64,000 nucleotides of DNA from contig JBILGU010000010.1 in assembly GCA_044350805.1 (NCBI GenBank), forward strand, positions 38,892-102,891, written 5' to 3'. Positions 43,189-50,467 of this stretch are shown here, piece by piece (the stretch's first letter is position 1; every line of letters starts with the position of its first letter). Source of the stretch: UBA6136 sp044350805. GTDB taxonomy: Bacteria > Pseudomonadota > Gammaproteobacteria > Methylococcales > Methylococcaceae. The position numbers and the translations under genes are program-made. The notes under the pieces are model-generated. The model saw only the letters and a program-made list of their open reading frames with translations. It did not search any database and had not been told where the DNA came from.

Positions 43189-44157
43189 TCAGCCTGCCTT
43201 TCGAGATTCGATCTGTTCAACCTGACGAACGACGTTTTCGGCCATTCGAATGGAGGCAGCATCGATCAGGCGTCCATCCAATGAAACGGCCCCTTTGCCT
43301 TCTTTGGCCGCTTTGTCCATTTCAATCAGGATGCGGCGAGCGCGGTCCACTTCTTTCTCGGTCGGTGTGAAGACCTCGTTAGCCAGTGCGACCTGAGAAG
43401 GATGGATAGCCCATTTACCCTCACAGCCAAGCGCAGCGGCACGACGAGCGGCGGTTTTGTAGCCTTCAGGGTCACTAAAGTCCCCGAATGGCCCGTCGAT
43501 CGGTCTTAATCCGTAGGCCCTGCAGGCGGCAGCCATTCGGGAAATAGCATAGTGCCACTGGTCACCCCAATGATAATGACGGCCGCCATCCGCGTCCGGA
43601 TCGGTCAGCATGCCGTAATCTGGATTGGCGCCACCGATCTGGGTGGTTCTAGCGCGAACAGATGCAGCATAGTCAGCTACGCCAAAGACCATGGCCTCCA
43701 TGCGCTCAGGGCAGCTTTTCGCGATTTCTTCGACGTTGGCCATGCCCATCGCGGTTTCGATGAGGACATGGATATTGATGGGCTGATAGCCCTTATAGGC
43801 TTCGATCTGGGACAACATTGTCGAAACAAAATAAACATCGGCAGCGCTGCCGACCTTGGGAATCAGAATAGTGTCGAGCTTGTCTCCGCAAGTTTCCACG
43901 ATGTCCACAAGATCACGGTAGGCATAATGGGTATCCAGCCCGTTGATACGAATCGAAACGGCACACTTTGACCAGTCGAAGGTCTTCAGCGCTTCAATGA
44001 TGTTGCTTCTCGCCTGTTCCTTGTCATCCGGTGCAACCGCATCCTCTAGATCCAGAAAAACGACGTCCGCGCCGGCATCCGGTGCTTTTTCGAGCATGCG
44101 TTTGTTGCTTCCGGGTACGGCCAGCTCGCTACGATGCAAGCGATTCTTGATCGCCAT
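43189..44157 (-). CDS. mcl: Malyl-CoA lyase
   Basis: This 322-residue CitE-like TIM-barrel enzyme cleaves malyl-CoA to glyoxylate and acetyl-CoA. Family stretches RLHRSELAVPGSN, FLDLEDAVAPDDKEQAR, RINGLDTHYAYRD, VLIETAMGMANVEEIA and CRAYGLRPIDGPFGDFSDPE agree closely with the McL of serine-cycle methylotrophs. They include the Mg-binding Glu and Asp residues and a C-terminal AVSLDGRLIDAASIRMAE lid. It is the first gene of mcl-mtkA-mtkB. beta-Methylmalyl-CoA activity is possible in this family. Confidence 0.93.
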   Translation of the reverse strand: MAIKNRLHRSELAVPGSNKRMLEKAPDAGADVVFLDLEDAVAPDDKEQARSNIIEALKTFDWSKCAVSIRINGLDTHYAYRDLVDIVETCGDKLDTILIPKVGSAADVYFVSTMLSQIEAYKGYQPINIHVLIETAMGMANVEEIAKSCPERMEAMVFGVADYAASVRARTTQIGGANPDYGMLTDPDADGGRHYHWGDQWHYAISRMAAACRAYGLRPIDGPFGDFSDPEGYKTAARRAAALGCEGKWAIHPSQVALANEVFTPTEKEVDRARRILIEMDKAAKEGKGAVSLDGRLIDAASIRMAENVVRQVEQIESRKAG

Positions 44158-44285
44158 GGACTAGATCTCCTGGTGTTTGGGGTGGGATGGTGGCGGTGCC
44201 ACATCAATGGGCGTCAGGGGCAGACAGTGCTCCGTCCTGGATTTCACCGCGCCCGTTTGCGACAACCGATAGTAAATATCTTCAT

Positions 44286-44336
44286 ATTATAGCGTTAATG
44301 TTGGACATCCCGCCAGATTGTTGCCCTATCGCAACA
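44286..44336 (-). promoter_or_regulatory. Candidate promoter and LysR-type box upstream of mcl
   Basis: A perfect -10 TATAAT on the minus strand (44291-44286) would start transcription near 44279, giving a leader of about 120 bases. A perfect inverted repeat TGTTGC-N6-GCAACA (44319-44336) is centred about 48 bases upstream and contains a T-N11-A core, the pattern bound by LysR-type regulators. Serine-cycle genes in Methylorubrum are controlled by the LysR-type QscR, so the same logic is plausible. The -35 box is weak, which fits an activator-dependent promoter. Confidence 0.4.
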
Positions 44337-44370
44337 TATTCACCTGAAAAGTTTCAGCTGTGTGACCAAT

Positions 44371-44397
44371 GCCTTTTTTGATGCCCTCAAAAAAGGC
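44371..44397. repeat. Perfect 11-bp inverted repeat in the mcl/OMP intergenic region
   Basis: GCCTTTTTTGA (44371-44381) and its exact complement (44387-44397) enclose TGCCC. A smaller perfect repeat, CTGAAA-AG-TTTCAG, lies at 44344-44357. The homopolymer sits inside the stem, so it is not a classic terminator. It is part of a 417-base gene-free region that otherwise holds divergent promoters. Confidence 0.6.
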
Positions 44398-44462
44398 CTA
44401 AGGTTGATTGAAAACAAGGTCTAGGTGCTTGTTTTGTGGGGGTTTGTGAGGAAGCAACAAAA

Positions 44463-44522
44463 TTTGCTTGCCAAGCAAAAATTATTTGTTATTATCTGCT
44501 CGCCGCAACAACACTGTTGTTG
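44463..44522 (+). promoter_or_regulatory. Promoter/operator region of the outer-membrane protein gene
   Basis: Two perfect palindromes flank a -10-like TATTAT (44490-44495): TTTGCTT-GCC-AAGCAAA (44463-44479) overlapping the -35 position, and CAACAACA-C-TGTTGTTG (44506-44522) near or just after the expected transcription start. This suggests dual control, or a 5' hairpin stabilising an abundant mRNA. Confidence 0.45.
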
Positions 44523-44574
44523 ATTTGCAACCAAAACAAAAGATCCCACCCAATCCAAAGGGAGACCCCACACA

Positions 44575-45537
44575 ATGAAAACGCTCAAGAAGACTCTGGG
44601 CCTGGCGGCTGTTATCAGCGCCACTCTGGCCGTTTCCGGCGTTGCAACCTCAGCGTTCGCAACGGAACATGAAGCAGCCAAGGCGACTAAGAAGGCTGCA
44701 AAGAAGCACGGTCCGTCTGACCGCGCACTGATCCGCGCTGATGAAAAGCACATCAAGTCTGATGAAGCTCGCATCGCCAACCTCGAAGCTGAAGTGGGTG
44801 ATCTGCGTGCGCAGCTCGTAACCCAGAAGCAGGCTTCTGACTCACTCCAGGCGAAGGAAACTCAGCTGGAAACTCAGGTTGCTAAAGAGCAGGCTAAGGA
44901 AGACGCTAAGAATAACCTCGTTGCATTCCGCGGTGGTTATGCATCTCTCTCTACCAACCGTAACGAAGAACTTCTGATGAATAACAGTGCTGTTGCGCCG
45001 GCTAACCGGAGCGGCAATGGTAACGGCTGGTACGTCGGTGGTCAGTTTGACTGGCGCGTCAGCGATGATTTCTTCGGTCTGACCGACGGTCTGGCATCAC
45101 TGGATACCGAACTGCTGTTTGACTATTCCAACCTCGGTACCAGCAATAACATGCTCATCAGCGCCCTTGCGGGTTCTGCGATGAAGAATCAAGTTACCAT
45201 GCTGACCCTGGCTGCTTCACCGAAGATCAAGTTCAACCTGATGGAAGGCAAGCTGCGTCCCTGGATCATGCCGGCAGGTTTGGCTGTTCAGATCATCAGC
45301 CCGCCGTCTTCAGGCGTAACCTATCTCAATCCGGCGCTTCAGATTGGTACCGGTATCGAATATAACCTGCTCAGCAACATCTGGGTGGGTGCGGATTTCC
45401 GTTACTACTTCACCGGTGGCGATCTTAATTACTCCACCAAGACCACTGGAGCAGGCGTTCTTCCGGCTGGCATCAGTCTCGGACAGGCTTCTACCCAGGG
45501 CCTCGTTTCTGGTGCATACGTTGGTTTTGGCTTCTAA
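44575..45537 (+). CDS. Outer-membrane beta-barrel protein with N-terminal coiled coil
   Basis: This 320-residue exported protein has a signal peptide ending AFA (about residue 29). A Lys/Ala-rich stretch is followed by a heptad coiled coil (about 50-110; IANLEAEVGDLRAQL and on) and then a beta-barrel (about 120-320) with alternating hydrophobic residues and a C-terminal Phe, the outer-membrane sorting signal. Codon use is strongly biased (AAG, GCT, CTG, AAC), suggesting high expression. It has a strong Shine-Dalgarno and a strong terminator. The coiled coil could trimerise or hold peptidoglycan. I know no family name; a porin-like or surface structural protein is plausible. Confidence 0.8.
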   Translation: MKTLKKTLGLAAVISATLAVSGVATSAFATEHEAAKATKKAAKKHGPSDRALIRADEKHIKSDEARIANLEAEVGDLRAQLVTQKQASDSLQAKETQLETQVAKEQAKEDAKNNLVAFRGGYASLSTNRNEELLMNNSAVAPANRSGNGNGWYVGGQFDWRVSDDFFGLTDGLASLDTELLFDYSNLGTSNNMLISALAGSAMKNQVTMLTLAASPKIKFNLMEGKLRPWIMPAGLAVQIISPPSSGVTYLNPALQIGTGIEYNLLSNIWVGADFRYYFTGGDLNYSTKTTGAGVLPAGISLGQASTQGLVSGAYVGFGF

Positions 45538-45553
45538 GCCAAATTCATCGCCG

Positions 45554-45583
45554 AAAAGGGGGCCCTCGGGCCCCCTTTTTTTT
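45554..45583 (+). terminator. Strong intrinsic terminator of the outer-membrane protein gene
   Basis: A 12-base stem (AAAAGGGGGCCC with GGGCCCCCTTTT) and a two-base loop are followed by a run of T residues, 16 bases after the stop. Confidence 0.92.
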
Positions 45584-45606
45584 GCTTTCCAAAAGGATGA
45601 TTGGAC

Positions 45607-46569
45607 ATGCGGACACTCTATGACGACATAGAGCCGTACCTAACGCATCAGTTCGTCCGGGATGGACAGATGCTATGGGTAGAGGAGTCTGGAAACCCGG
45701 CGGGTATTCCCGTCCTTTTCCTGCATGGGGGCCCGGGATCTGGATGTAAAACGCATCATCGGCGCTTCTTTGATCCCGCGCGATTCCGCATTCTTCTTCA
45801 TGACCAACGGGGTTGTGGGCATTCTGCAGGTCCGGGGAATCCTGAGAAGAACAATACCAATGAAATACTCCAGGATTTGAACTTCATTCGGGAGATCCTT
45901 GGTATTTCCCAGTGGCTTCTTTTTGGGGGATCTTGGGGTGCGACACTAGCGCTTCTTTACGCCGAGGCTTGGCCACTGACAGTTATCGGCATGGTTTTAA
46001 GGGGGACCTTTCTGGCTCGCCGGGAGGATCTTGACTGGTTTATTGGGCCTTTGGGTGTTCGCAGGCTCTACGCCGAAGCCTGGGCTACTATTCCCGAGCT
46101 CTCGTCTCTTAAGGATTGCGATGAGGTCATCGCGACGCTTTCCGCAGGGGTTCATTCCGAAGATCCAGCGACGCGATGGCGTATAGCGAGCGCCTGGGAA
46201 CTTTGGGGGGCTATCGTCACCCTGAATAATCCCTCCAGACAAAGGCTATCGTTCGATGATGAGCGGGCTGATCGGGTCATTCAGCAGTCTCAAATAGAAC
46301 TTCATTATGCGCGGCACCAATATTTTCTCAGGGATAACCAGATTCTCGGCGATATTGGCCACGTCTCAGGGGTGCCTGCGGTTATTATCCACGGGCAAAA
46401 GGATTTGGTTTGTCCCTGCGCGTCGGCGTATCTTTTGCATGAGTCAATGCCAAGGTCCACGCTACACATCCTTGAAGACTCGGCGCATGTGCCGAGTGAT
46501 GATGCGATGATTGCGGCGCTGATCCAAGCGACCGAAGAGATTGCTGAAATTGGATTTAAAAAGAAATGA
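45607..46569 (+). CDS. pip: Prolyl aminopeptidase (proline iminopeptidase, S33)
   Basis: This 320-residue alpha/beta hydrolase removes N-terminal proline from peptides. The oxyanion HGGPGSG motif (about residue 38-44), the DQRGCGHS motif and the nucleophile elbow GGSWGATLAL (Ser about 110) are all present. The Asp lies in HGQKDLVCP and the His in EDSAHVPS near the C-terminus. The start is ATG 45607, with AAGGA about ten bases upstream, rather than TTG 45601. It overlaps ubiX by four bases. Confidence 0.92.
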   Translation: MRTLYDDIEPYLTHQFVRDGQMLWVEESGNPAGIPVLFLHGGPGSGCKTHHRRFFDPARFRILLHDQRGCGHSAGPGNPEKNNTNEILQDLNFIREILGISQWLLFGGSWGATLALLYAEAWPLTVIGMVLRGTFLARREDLDWFIGPLGVRRLYAEAWATIPELSSLKDCDEVIATLSAGVHSEDPATRWRIASAWELWGAIVTLNNPSRQRLSFDDERADRVIQQSQIELHYARHQYFLRDNQILGDIGHVSGVPAVIIHGQKDLVCPCASAYLLHESMPRSTLHILEDSAHVPSDDAMIAALIQATEEIAEIGFKKK

Positions 46570-47150
46570 AAAAACGCATCATTTTGGGCATGACTGGCGC
46601 CACTGGCGCCATCTATGGAAAGCGAATTCTGGAGGTTTTGAGGGGCGATGGAGGATACGAAACCCATCTCGTGGTTTCGGATGCGGGCGCACTCAATATC
46701 CAGTATGAGTTGGGGATCAAACGAAGTGCGATGGGCGAATTGGCCGACAAAGTGCATCGTATTGACGATATAGCTGCGCCGATCGCGAGCGGCGGCTTTA
46801 AGACCGATGGCATGATCATCGCGCCCTGTTCGATGAAAACCTTGGCCGCGATTGCCCATGGCTTTGGGGACAACCTGATCAGTCGGGCAGCAGATGTGGT
46901 ACTGAAGGAGCGCAGACGACTCGTGGTCATTCCCCGCGAGGCACCCCTGAATCTCGCGCACGTTCGTAATATGGTGGCGGTGACTGAGATGGGGGCAATC
47001 ATCTATCCCCCGGTTCCTGCTTTCTATGCCAAGCCGGTCACGATTGATGACCTTGTCGATGAAACCGTCGGACGAGTCCTCTCATTGCTTGAGATTCAGA
47101 CCGAGGGACTCTACAAGCCTTGGGTCGGTCTTCATGACGGGGATAATTAA
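46566..47150 (+). CDS. ubiX: Flavin prenyltransferase UbiX
   Basis: This 194-residue enzyme makes the prenylated FMN cofactor used by the UbiD decarboxylase in ubiquinone synthesis. The FMN-binding MTGATGAIYGKRILEVL start, IIAPCSMKTLAAIAHG and VIPREAPLNLAHVRNM are characteristic. It overlaps pip in an ATGA and converges on pqqE, with nine bases between the stops. Confidence 0.95.
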   Translation: MKKRIILGMTGATGAIYGKRILEVLRGDGGYETHLVVSDAGALNIQYELGIKRSAMGELADKVHRIDDIAAPIASGGFKTDGMIIAPCSMKTLAAIAHGFGDNLISRAADVVLKERRRLVVIPREAPLNLAHVRNMVAVTEMGAIIYPPVPAFYAKPVTIDDLVDETVGRVLSLLEIQTEGLYKPWVGLHDGDN

Positions 47151-47158
47151 AAAATGAA

Positions 47159-48274
47159 TCAGCCGAGTCTTTTTGAGTTCTGGCTGTTTCTAAAGATCAG
47201 AGGTTGATCGATCGCGGTTTGTGCCTCCCCGATGGCATCAGCAACGACGTTTCTTTTGGGCGATTTACTGCAGACGGGGTCAGTTGCCTCGGGATCCCCG
47301 GTCATCAGGTAGGCCTGACAGCGGCAGCCGCCGAAATCCTTCACTTTTTCTGGACAGGAGTTGCAGGGTTCCTGCATCCACTCAAAGTTTCTGAACCGAT
47401 TGAAGGCAGAAGAGTCCTCCCAAATCTCCTGAAGGCTGTGATCGCGGACGTTCGGGCAGTTCAATCCAGGTAGCATTCTGGCTTCATGGCAGGGAAGGGC
47501 CATACCGTCAGGTGCAATGGTCAGGAAGGTGGTTCCCCACCCATTCATGCAGGCTTTGGGGCGATCCTCATAGTAATCGGGGACCACGTAGTAGATTTTC
47601 ATCCTCCCCTCAAGCCGCACCCTGTAATCTTGAGCGATCTTTTCGGCGGTCTCGAACTGTTCTTTTGTCGGGAGGAGTGCCGCGCGGTTGAGATGGGCCC
47701 AGCCGTAGTATTGGGTGTTCGCAAGCTCAAGGTAATCTGCCTGCAGTTCAATCGCCATTTCCAGTATCTCAGTCATGAGATGTATGTTATGGCGATGAAT
47801 GACAACGCAGAGTACCATAGGGTAACCCTGGGCCTTGATGAGGCGGGCTACACGCTTTTTTTCCTCGAAAGACTCCGTTCCGGCGAGGTAGTTGTTCAGT
47901 TGAGCCTCTGGGGCCTGAATACTGATTTGAATATGATCGAGCCCGGCTTGCTTGAGTTCGATGATTTTTTCTTGATCCAGCCCGTATCCCGAGGAAATGA
48001 GATTCGTGTAGTACCCCAGTTCACGTGCCTTAGCGACGAGCGTCACCAGATCCTTTCGAATCAGAGGCTCCCCGCCAGAAAGACCCAGTTGAACAGCGCC
48101 CATACGCCGGGCTTCCGTGAACACCCGAATCCAGTCTTCGGTGCTAAGTTCATCGCTATGCTTTGCATAGTCGATGGGATTGGAGCAGTAAGGACACTGG
48201 AGCGGGCACCGATAAGTCAGTTCCGCAAGTAACCAGCGCGGACTACCCTTGGGATAAGATTCGGATCCAGCCAT
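47159..48274 (-). CDS. pqqE: PQQ synthesis radical SAM enzyme PqqE
   Basis: This 371-residue radical SAM enzyme crosslinks Glu and Tyr of the PqqA peptide. The radical cluster motif CPLQCPYC (about residues 20-27; CxxxCxxC) and a C-terminal SPASM cysteine set (CMNGWG, CHEAR, CNSCPEKVKDFGGCRC) are complete. It starts inside the end of pqqD (32-base overlap), which keeps PqqD and PqqE in translational step; PqqD is the peptide chaperone for PqqE. Confidence 0.96.
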   Translation of the reverse strand: MAGSESYPKGSPRWLLAELTYRCPLQCPYCSNPIDYAKHSDELSTEDWIRVFTEARRMGAVQLGLSGGEPLIRKDLVTLVAKARELGYYTNLISSGYGLDQEKIIELKQAGLDHIQISIQAPEAQLNNYLAGTESFEEKKRVARLIKAQGYPMVLCVVIHRHNIHLMTEILEMAIELQADYLELANTQYYGWAHLNRAALLPTKEQFETAEKIAQDYRVRLEGRMKIYYVVPDYYEDRPKACMNGWGTTFLTIAPDGMALPCHEARMLPGLNCPNVRDHSLQEIWEDSSAFNRFRNFEWMQEPCNSCPEKVKDFGGCRCQAYLMTGDPEATDPVCSKSPKRNVVADAIGEAQTAIDQPLIFRNSQNSKRLG

Positions 48275-48524
48275 TTTTCAGTGCTGCCTCTAGCAGTTCT
48301 TCGATGTCGTTGCGTAGGCCCGAAGTTTCGAATTTGGCTTCGAGTTCGTCAGTGATCGCACCAATGTTTCGCGTGCCGTCGCAAAGTTGCAAGATTTCTG
48401 ATGCAGGACCATTGAGTTCAACCATGCCCTCAGGGTAAAGGATGACGAAGCGTTGCTGCGTTTCCTCCCATTGCAGTCTGTGCAGGGGCGAGAAGCCAAT
48501 CTTGGATTCGGGTTCGATGGGCAT
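48243..48524 (-). CDS. pqqD: PQQ peptide chaperone PqqD
   Basis: This 93-residue winged-helix peptide-binding protein (RiPP recognition element) delivers PqqA to PqqE. The typical segments are RLQWEETQQRFVILYPEG, ELNGPASEILQLCDG and a C-terminal LLEAALKNGWI. ATG 48524 is chosen; a longer in-frame start overlaps pqqC. Confidence 0.93.
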   Translation of the reverse strand: MPIEPESKIGFSPLHRLQWEETQQRFVILYPEGMVELNGPASEILQLCDGTRNIGAITDELEAKFETSGLRNDIEELLEAALKNGWIRILSQG

Positions 48525-48532
48525 CCTATTTC

Positions 48533-49258
48533 TCAGGCAGAAATGTTGAAGTAGGGGGGCTTTTGATCGATATAGGCGAGCCACATCGCGTCCAGCATGG
48601 TCCAAAGAACATCCAGCTTGAACTGAAGAATCCCAACTGCCCTCTCCTGTTCCCGCCGAGACTTGAAGTGATCGAGCGTGATAGCCAGACCATGCTCAAC
48701 GTCCCGATTCGCCTGCGAGACGCGTTTTCTGAAGTAGGCAAGCCCCTCCTGGTCAATCCAGGGGTAGAGATCAGGCCAGCCGGCGAGTCGCTGTTTATGA
48801 ATTTTGGGTGCGAACATCTCGGTCAGTGACGAGCACGCCGCTTCCTGCCAGGAGGCTTCCCGAGCAAAGTGGACATAGGCATCAACCGCAAAGCGGACCC
48901 CGGGCAACACATGCTTCTGTGACCAAAGATCCTCCCTAGAAATCCCTACGGCTTCGCCCAAACGCGTCCAAGCCTCAATGCCACCGGCATCAGCGCCATC
49001 ACCGTCGTGATCCTTGATACGCTGAATCCAGAGTCTCCGGGTATCGCGGTCAGGGCAATTAGCCAGAATATTGGCATCTTTGACGGGGATTTTGACCTGA
49101 TAGTAAAAACGGTTTGCGACCCAACCTTGGATTTGCTCGCGGCTCAGGCGGCCGGCAGCCATTTCTACGTGAAAGGGATGATTGATGTGATAGAAGGCCT
49201 CCTTCGCGCGGAGATGAGTTTCAAAGGCTTCCGGAGTCCATGGAATAGAGTCAGTCAT
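48533..49258 (-). CDS. pqqC: Pyrroloquinoline-quinone synthase PqqC
   Basis: This 241-residue oxidase catalyses the final ring closure and eight-electron oxidation to PQQ without a cofactor. It has the TenA-like all-helical fold with HPFHVEMAAGRLSREQIQGW, NRFYYQVKIPVKDANIL and RDTRRLWIQRIKDHDG. ATG 49258 follows GAGG by five bases; a GTG two codons earlier is less likely. It starts seven bases after the pqqB stop. Confidence 0.96.
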   Translation of the reverse strand: MTDSIPWTPEAFETHLRAKEAFYHINHPFHVEMAAGRLSREQIQGWVANRFYYQVKIPVKDANILANCPDRDTRRLWIQRIKDHDGDGADAGGIEAWTRLGEAVGISREDLWSQKHVLPGVRFAVDAYVHFAREASWQEAACSSLTEMFAPKIHKQRLAGWPDLYPWIDQEGLAYFRKRVSQANRDVEHGLAITLDHFKSRREQERAVGILQFKLDVLWTMLDAMWLAYIDQKPPYFNISA

Positions 49259-49265
49259 TTTCACC

Positions 49266-50177
49266 TCAAAGGCTGATCAACAGGCCATCATGCGCAACTT
49301 CAATCCCTGCATCCATGAGCGTTTTCTTCTCGACCGATGCATCATCAAGAATGGGGTTGGTATTGTTGATGTGGATGAGAATTTTACGCGCCTTGATGTT
49401 TTGAAGTTCTTCCATCATACCGCCAGCCCCGGATTGAGGAAGATGGCCCATCTCAAGCGCTCGTTTTTTGCTGATGCCGGCTCGTTCCATCTCGTCATGC
49501 TGCCAGAAGGTTCCGTCAACTAGAACGCAATCTGCATTCTGTAAAGCCTCTCTGACGTGCGGTTCAATTTCACCCAGGCCGGGAGCGTAGTAAGCCTTTT
49601 GGCCTGTTGTGATGTCTTCGATGATTACCCCGATGTTGTCGCCATCGTGGGGATCATGTCTATGGGGAGAGTAGGGAGGAGCCTTGCTTTTCAACGAGTG
49701 GCTGTAAAACCGCAGTGACTCAAAGCCAGGGATAACAAAGCTCGAGCCATCCAAGGGCACAGGGTGGTGGTTGACGCGACAATAGTGTTCCAGCATGTTG
49801 AAGAGCGGGAAACCCGAGGTCAGGTCCTGCCGAACCATTTCCGAACAATAGATCTCAAGCGGTGCGGTGGACTCTCTGAGCATCAGAAGCCCGGTGGTGT
49901 GATCGATTTGGCTGTCGATGAGGATGATCGCCTTGATGCCGGTATCCCGCAGGCCCTGTCGAGGATGCGATTCTGGAAAGTTCTCAAGTTGCGTCCTGAT
50001 GTCGGGAGATGCATTGAAAAGCACCCAACTGAGGCCATCGGCGCTGACGGCGATCGACGATTGAGTTCGTCGGTGGCCCGCAAGTGATCCACTTCTGATT
50101 CCGGCGCAATTGCCACAATTGCAGTTCCATTGGGGAAAGCCACCGCCAGCGCCGGCTCCCAGTACGCGAATCTTCAT
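49266..50177 (-). CDS. pqqB: PQQ biosynthesis protein PqqB
   Basis: This 303-residue metallo-beta-lactamase-fold protein probably hydroxylates the crosslinked Glu-Tyr intermediate. The start MKIRVLGAGAGGGFPQWNC and cysteine pair CNCGNC are typical, as are SQIDHTTGLLMLRE and the Asp in LVDGTFWQHDEM. ATG 50177 is used; a TTG six codons earlier coincides with the GGAGGA ribosome binding site and is not a start. An intrinsic terminator-like hairpin lies in front of the gene. Confidence 0.95.
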   Translation of the reverse strand: MKIRVLGAGAGGGFPQWNCNCGNCAGIRSGSLAGHRRTQSSIAVSADGLSWVLFNASPDIRTQLENFPESHPRQGLRDTGIKAIILIDSQIDHTTGLLMLRESTAPLEIYCSEMVRQDLTSGFPLFNMLEHYCRVNHHPVPLDGSSFVIPGFESLRFYSHSLKSKAPPYSPHRHDPHDGDNIGVIIEDITTGQKAYYAPGLGEIEPHVREALQNADCVLVDGTFWQHDEMERAGISKKRALEMGHLPQSGAGGMMEELQNIKARKILIHINNTNPILDDASVEKKTLMDAGIEVAHDGLLISL

Positions 50178-50196
50178 GCGAAACCTATCCTCCAAA

Positions 50197-50232
50197 TAAA
50201 AACGGGGCCCGACATTGCTGCGGGGCCCCGTT
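50197..50232 (-). terminator. Attenuator-type hairpin between pqqA and pqqB
   Basis: On the minus strand, a GC-rich stem (ACGGGGCCC with GGGCCCCGT, plus inner pairs) is followed by TTTTTAT just before the pqqB ribosome binding site. It would end most transcripts after pqqA and let a fraction read into pqqBCDE. This fits the need for more PqqA peptide than enzyme. Confidence 0.8.
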
Positions 50233-50249
50233 GGGTTACAAGCCGTTAA

Positions 50250-50324
50250 TTAACGGTTGTAGATGTACATGGTGACTTCGAAGCCAAAACGCATGTCATT
50301 GAAGCTCGGCTTTTCCCATCTCAT
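50250..50324 (-). CDS. pqqA: PQQ precursor peptide PqqA
   Basis: This 24-residue ribosomal precursor of PQQ has the conserved core FEVTMYIYNR, with the Glu and Tyr that are crosslinked by PqqE. The N-terminus MRWEKPSF includes the usual W-x-KP leader. GGAGGA is placed seven bases upstream. It is the first gene of pqqABCDE and too short for routine gene finding. Confidence 0.96.
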   Translation of the reverse strand: MRWEKPSFNDMRFGFEVTMYIYNR

Positions 50325-50386
50325 TCGGGCATCCTCCAAAAATAGGTCGTTGTTCTGTGGCCACGCTTTGTTCAAGCTCGGCCGGA

Positions 50387-50415
50387 AGTATACGTTCCAG
50401 AAAAGTCTAAATCAA
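50387..50415 (-). promoter_or_regulatory. Sigma70-type promoter of pqqA
   Basis: On the minus strand, TTGATT (50415-50410) and TATACT (50392-50387) are separated by exactly 17 bases. Transcription would start near 50380, giving a leader of about 56 bases. Near-consensus spacing supports strong expression of pqqA. Confidence 0.6.
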
Positions 50416-50467
50416 CTTGCGAGAACCAGGAAAAAGTTGTGATGGACTTCTTTCCAGGCGCACTGAC

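Noticed and set aside
47486..48232. 248-codon plus-strand frame opposite pqqE
   Set aside because: pqqE carries complete radical SAM and SPASM motifs on the minus strand; the plus frame has none.
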